Shown here one piece after another: positions 7,552-9,110 of a stretch of DNA of 9,110 bases. Every line of letters begins with the position of its first letter. Within the stretch, counting starts at the first letter, position 1. The stretch lies in assembly GCA_022865845.1 (NCBI GenBank), contig JALHUC010000024.1, positions 1 through 9,110 on the forward strand. The letters run 5' to 3'. The notes under the pieces were generated by a model that worked only from the letters and a program-made list of their open reading frames with translations, was not told the origin of the DNA and searched no databases. This stretch comes from a bacterium. GTDB lineage: Bacteria > BMS3Abin14. The translations under genes and the position numbers were made by a program.

Positions 7552-8748
7552 TTTTACCCCTTCTATCTCCTCCAGGATCCTGATGATGGCGTTCATGCCA
7601 GGGTCCTCGTTGATGTCGTGAACGTCGATGTACCGGATAATCCCCTTTTTGTCGATGACGAATATAGCCCTTTCCGCAACACCTTCAGACCTGAGCACAT
7701 CGTATTTGAGCGAGGTATGACCATGGGGCCAGAAATCACTCAGGACAGGAAAGGAAACGTTGGTCCCCTTGGCCCAGGCTTTGAGACTGGGGAGGTTGTC
7801 TGTAAGCACACCCAGAACCTGGGTATCAAGCTGAACGAAGAGGTCCTTGAGCTCTTCGTAGGCAGCAAGCTGACCCGTTCAGACAGGTGTGAACGCTGCC
7901 GGCAGAAAACTGAGCAGTACATTCTTTTTTCCCCTGTAATCGCTGAGGGTTACCCTGCTATCCTCAACGCTTGTAAGGGTAAAATCAGGCGCCTGTTCAC
8001 CAACTTTCGGTTCGTTGGTAGGCTTCCCATCCGGGACGTTTACGTACAGAGGAACTTTCCCCTCCCCGAACACCTTGCTCTCGGCATAAGCACCGGATGG
8101 TGCCAAAGCCTTAGAAAGGATCTCTAGTATTGATGAGCGACCCTTGCGCTGACTGCTTTGGCCGAGGGCTTCCTCGATGATCTTCCGGTAATTCTCGTAG
8201 GGCTGTGCACCTTTTATGATGCGACCATTAATAATAGTGGTAGGAGTACTCCAGACATCGAGCTCATGGATCTTGTCGAGGTTCTTCTGAAGTTCCGGTA
8301 AATGTGTCTGGTTATCCATGCTCTTTTTAAATTTGGCCATGTCTAGACCCAGTTCACGTGCCAGTTCATCCAAAGCAGGTCTGTTTAGTTCAGGAGCCTT
8401 TTCAAAAAGCAGGTCGTGCATTTCCCAGAACTTCCCCTGGTCCCAGGCCGCCCAGGCGGCAAGGGCAGCGTTACTTGAATCGTGAGAGTATTTTCTCATA
8501 TAGGGAACCAGCACAAAGCGGACTTTTCCCTCAAACTCCTTTTGCAGTTTTTTGAAGGTCGGACCGACCTCCTTGCAGAAAGGTCACATGAAATCCGCGA
8601 TCTCGATAATAGTCACCGGTGCATTCTCGGGCCCCTTGCTGGGAGCGCGCACAGGTTCGAAACTCACAGTTTCCGCCGATATGGCCGCGGGAACTGAAAA
8701 CAGGGACGCCACAGCTAACAGCAGCGTCAGAATAATAAACCTTTTCAT
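7549..8748 (-). CDS. Exported DsbA-peroxiredoxin fusion selenoprotein with two selenocysteines (Sec55, Sec290)
   Basis: A single frame of 400 codons is interrupted only by TGA at 8584-8586 and 7879-7881, and it ends with TAA. Read with selenocysteine it gives 399 residues. Residues 1-25 are a signal peptide (hydrophobic core, cleavage after I-S-A), so the protein should be periplasmic. Residues about 40-195 form a DsbA-like thioredoxin domain with A-D-F-M-U55-P-F-C58, Q-G-K-F-W-E-M-H-D and the cis-proline loop S-T-P169-T. A linker (196-246) leads to a peroxiredoxin of the AhpE/BCP type: G-E-Q-A-P-D-F-T-L, P283-x3-T287-x2-U290, S-D-F-W-P-H-G and catalytic R360. Both TGAs fall exactly where the families have their catalytic cysteine, which argues strongly against nonsense mutation or sequencing error. 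The only cysteine is C58. The ATG at 8748 has a GGGG ribosome site eight bases upstream. Expected roles are thiol or selenol redox and peroxide reduction; the substrate is unknown. Automatic annotation would split it and lose the N-terminus. Confidence 0.93.
7835..7859 (-). promoter_or_regulatory. Candidate SECIS hairpin for Sec290
   Basis: Downstream of the second UGA, bases 23-30 (ACGAAGAG) pair perfectly with 40-47 (CUCUUCGU), an 8-bp stem with a nine-base loop; an inner UC/GA pairing is possible. The loop begins 28 bases after the UGA, further than in fdhF, and lacks the GU apical pair. A smaller stem at bases 7-21 with a bulged U is an alternative fold. The element is plausible but ambiguous. 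Confidence 0.4.
8554..8572 (-). promoter_or_regulatory. SECIS hairpin for Sec55
   Basis: Immediately after the first UGA the mRNA reads GGAGGUCG-GUC-CGACCUUC, an 8-bp stem (one G-U pair) with a GUC loop. Counting the U of UGA as 1, the loop is G23-U24-C25. From memory, E. coli fdhF also has G23 and U24 in its apical loop, and SelB contacts them. The match in position and loop bases is good evidence for a SelB-dependent SECIS. Confidence 0.7.
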
Positions 8749-8773
8749 GTCGGCAACCCCTTTCCGTCTGGTT

Positions 8774-8806
8774 ATACAGTTGAAAGGACTTTCATACAGT
8801 CTGTAT
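8774..8806. promoter_or_regulatory. Possible operator: ATACAG-T-CTGTAT inverted repeat plus a second half-site
   Basis: ATACAG (8794-8799) and CTGTAT (8801-8806) form a perfect 6+1+6 inverted repeat at the predicted transcription start. ATACAGT occurs again at 8774-8780, exactly 20 bases from the first copy, about two helical turns. This could be a site for a dimeric regulator bound on one DNA face. Confidence 0.3.
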
Positions 8807-8807
8807 T

Positions 8808-8837
8808 ATTATACATCAGTGCTAATTTTGATATCAA
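8808..8837 (-). promoter_or_regulatory. Sigma70-type promoter of the selenoprotein gene
   Basis: On the minus strand, TTGATA (8832-8837) and a perfect TATAAT (8808-8813) are 18 bases apart. The predicted start is near 8801, leaving a leader of about 53 bases before the ATG at 8748. Confidence 0.6.
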
Positions 8838-8839
8838 AA
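8826..8839. promoter_or_regulatory. 14-bp palindrome over the selenoprotein -35 box
   Basis: TTTTGATATCAAAA is a perfect palindrome that covers the -35 hexamer. Its position is right for a repressor or redox-sensor site, but no regulator can be named from the sequence. Confidence 0.35.
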
Positions 8840-8850
8840 GGTAAAAGCCG

Positions 8851-8873
8851 GTGAACCGTGAATCGTGAAGAGT
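8851..8873. repeat. Degenerate heptamer repeat, three units
   Basis: Units GTGAACC, GTGAATC and GTGAAGA followed by GTG. They are in inverse orientation to the GTTCACT repeats 35 bases downstream and can pair with them. Confidence 0.6.
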
Positions 8874-8907
8874 GTAAAGATATAGTCTGCGGATTTGACC
8901 TTCTTCC

Positions 8908-8935
8908 GTTCACTGTTCACTGTTCACTGTTCACT
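8908..8935. repeat. Perfect heptamer tandem repeat (GTTCACT)4
   Basis: Four exact copies of GTTCACT, followed by GT. Bases 8916-8934 can pair with 8851-8869 to form a 19-position stem with 16 Watson-Crick pairs, one G-T pair and two mismatches around a 46-base loop. Confidence 0.85.
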
Positions 8936-9011
8936 GTCTTTCTCAAATTTGGAATTCCCTCCCCTCTCTGGCATACTAATGTCTATAATTCCACCTGGAG
9001 GTTATAAAACA

Positions 9012-9110
9012 GTGACTGTCACAAAAAGGCCTATTGATGAACTTCTCGAGATTATGGCGATACTCAGAGGGCCTGAAGGCTGTCCGTGGGACAAAGGGCA
9101 GACCCATGAA
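9012..9110 (+). CDS. mazG: MazG nucleoside triphosphate pyrophosphohydrolase (partial, 5' end only)
   Basis: The first 33 codons of a MazG-type protein, a cytoplasmic all-alpha pyrophosphohydrolase that hydrolyses (d)NTPs and ppGpp in E. coli. The visible sequence contains the highly conserved N-terminal motif L-R-G-P-E-G-C-P-W-D-K-G-Q-T-H-E; the metal-binding E-x2-E motifs lie beyond the edge. I chose GTG 9012 because a GGAGGT ribosome site (8997-9002) sits nine bases upstream and the first conserved residues follow at the usual distance. It is divergent from the selenoprotein gene. Confidence 0.93.
   Translation, partial: MTVTKRPIDELLEIMAILRGPEGCPWDKGQTHE

Larger units (their letters stand above)
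8749..9011. other. Divergent intergenic region between the selenoprotein gene and mazG
   Basis: This 263-base region carries the selenoprotein promoter and its possible operators on the left half and two inverted heptamer repeat blocks in the middle. The mazG leader is on the right, with an extremely weak promoter candidate (TTGGAA 8949-8954, CATACT 8972-8977, 17-base spacing). No RNA gene or credible ORF was seen. Confidence 0.7.

Noticed and set aside
7441..8127. 228-codon plus-strand frame
   Set aside because: Antisense to the selenoprotein gene, whose catalytic motifs are unmistakable. Probably a shadow of its codon use.
7549..8514. Two separate genes, a short peroxiredoxin fragment and a truncated DsbA-like protein, or a pseudogene
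   Set aside because: The pieces share one frame with an upstream signal peptide. Only two TGAs interrupt 400 codons, both at catalytic cysteine positions, and there are no other lesions.
7549..8748. Alternative genetic code with TGA as a sense codon throughout
   Set aside because: TGA ends phoH, the HD gene and the TPR gene at expected C-termini, so recoding is specific to this gene.
8851..8935. CRISPR array
   Set aside because: The units are 7 bases with no spacers, so this is a simple tandem repeat.
8984..8989. TATAAT as the mazG -10 box
   Set aside because: No -35 at a usual distance, and the start would fall on the ribosome-binding site.

Overview
The window looks like chromosomal DNA of a Gram-negative anaerobe of the Desulfobacterota (old Deltaproteobacteria) type. 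This assignment is an inference from the gene families present (DUF1844, DUF4388, and the phoH / 7TM-HD / ybeY order), from apparent selenocysteine use and from degenerate heptamer repeats between genes. It is not based on a marker gene. Every gene but the last is on the minus strand.

Positions 1-7252 hold a tightly packed minus-strand operon. In order of transcription it encodes a DUF1844 protein, a large TPR membrane protein with a cysteine-rich cluster, a DUF4388 protein with a pseudopilin-like C-terminus, PhoH, a 7TM-HD phosphohydrolase (PgpH/YqfF family) and the start of the rRNA-maturation endonuclease YbeY, which runs off the left edge. Gaps are 0-14 bases. At the 7TM-HD/ybeY junction the frames overlap by 98 bases just after an A7 run. 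One extra A would give an ATGA overlap instead, so the 3' end of the HD gene is suspect. A sigma70-like promoter lies at 7371-7400, and a doubtful 35-codon ORF sits between it and the DUF1844 gene.

Positions 7549-8748 hold the most notable gene. Two apparently separate reading frames are joined with an upstream signal peptide by two in-frame TGA codons. The first TGA is the attacking residue of a DsbA-like U-P-F-C motif. The second is the peroxidatic residue of a peroxiredoxin P-x3-T-x2-U motif. Read through, this is a 399-residue exported DsbA-peroxiredoxin fusion with Sec55 and Sec290. Its only cysteine is Cys58. A hairpin after the first TGA has G and U at positions 23 and 24 from the U of UGA, as in the E. 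coli fdhF SECIS. TGA is also used as an ordinary stop in the phoH, HD and TPR genes, so the recoding is local.

Positions 8749-9011 are a divergent intergenic region with a good promoter for the selenoprotein gene, a 14-bp palindrome over its -35, a second inverted repeat at the predicted transcription start, and heptamer repeats that could fold into a long hairpin. The plus-strand gene entering at 9012 is the start of mazG. No rRNA, tRNA, CRISPR array or insertion sequence was seen.
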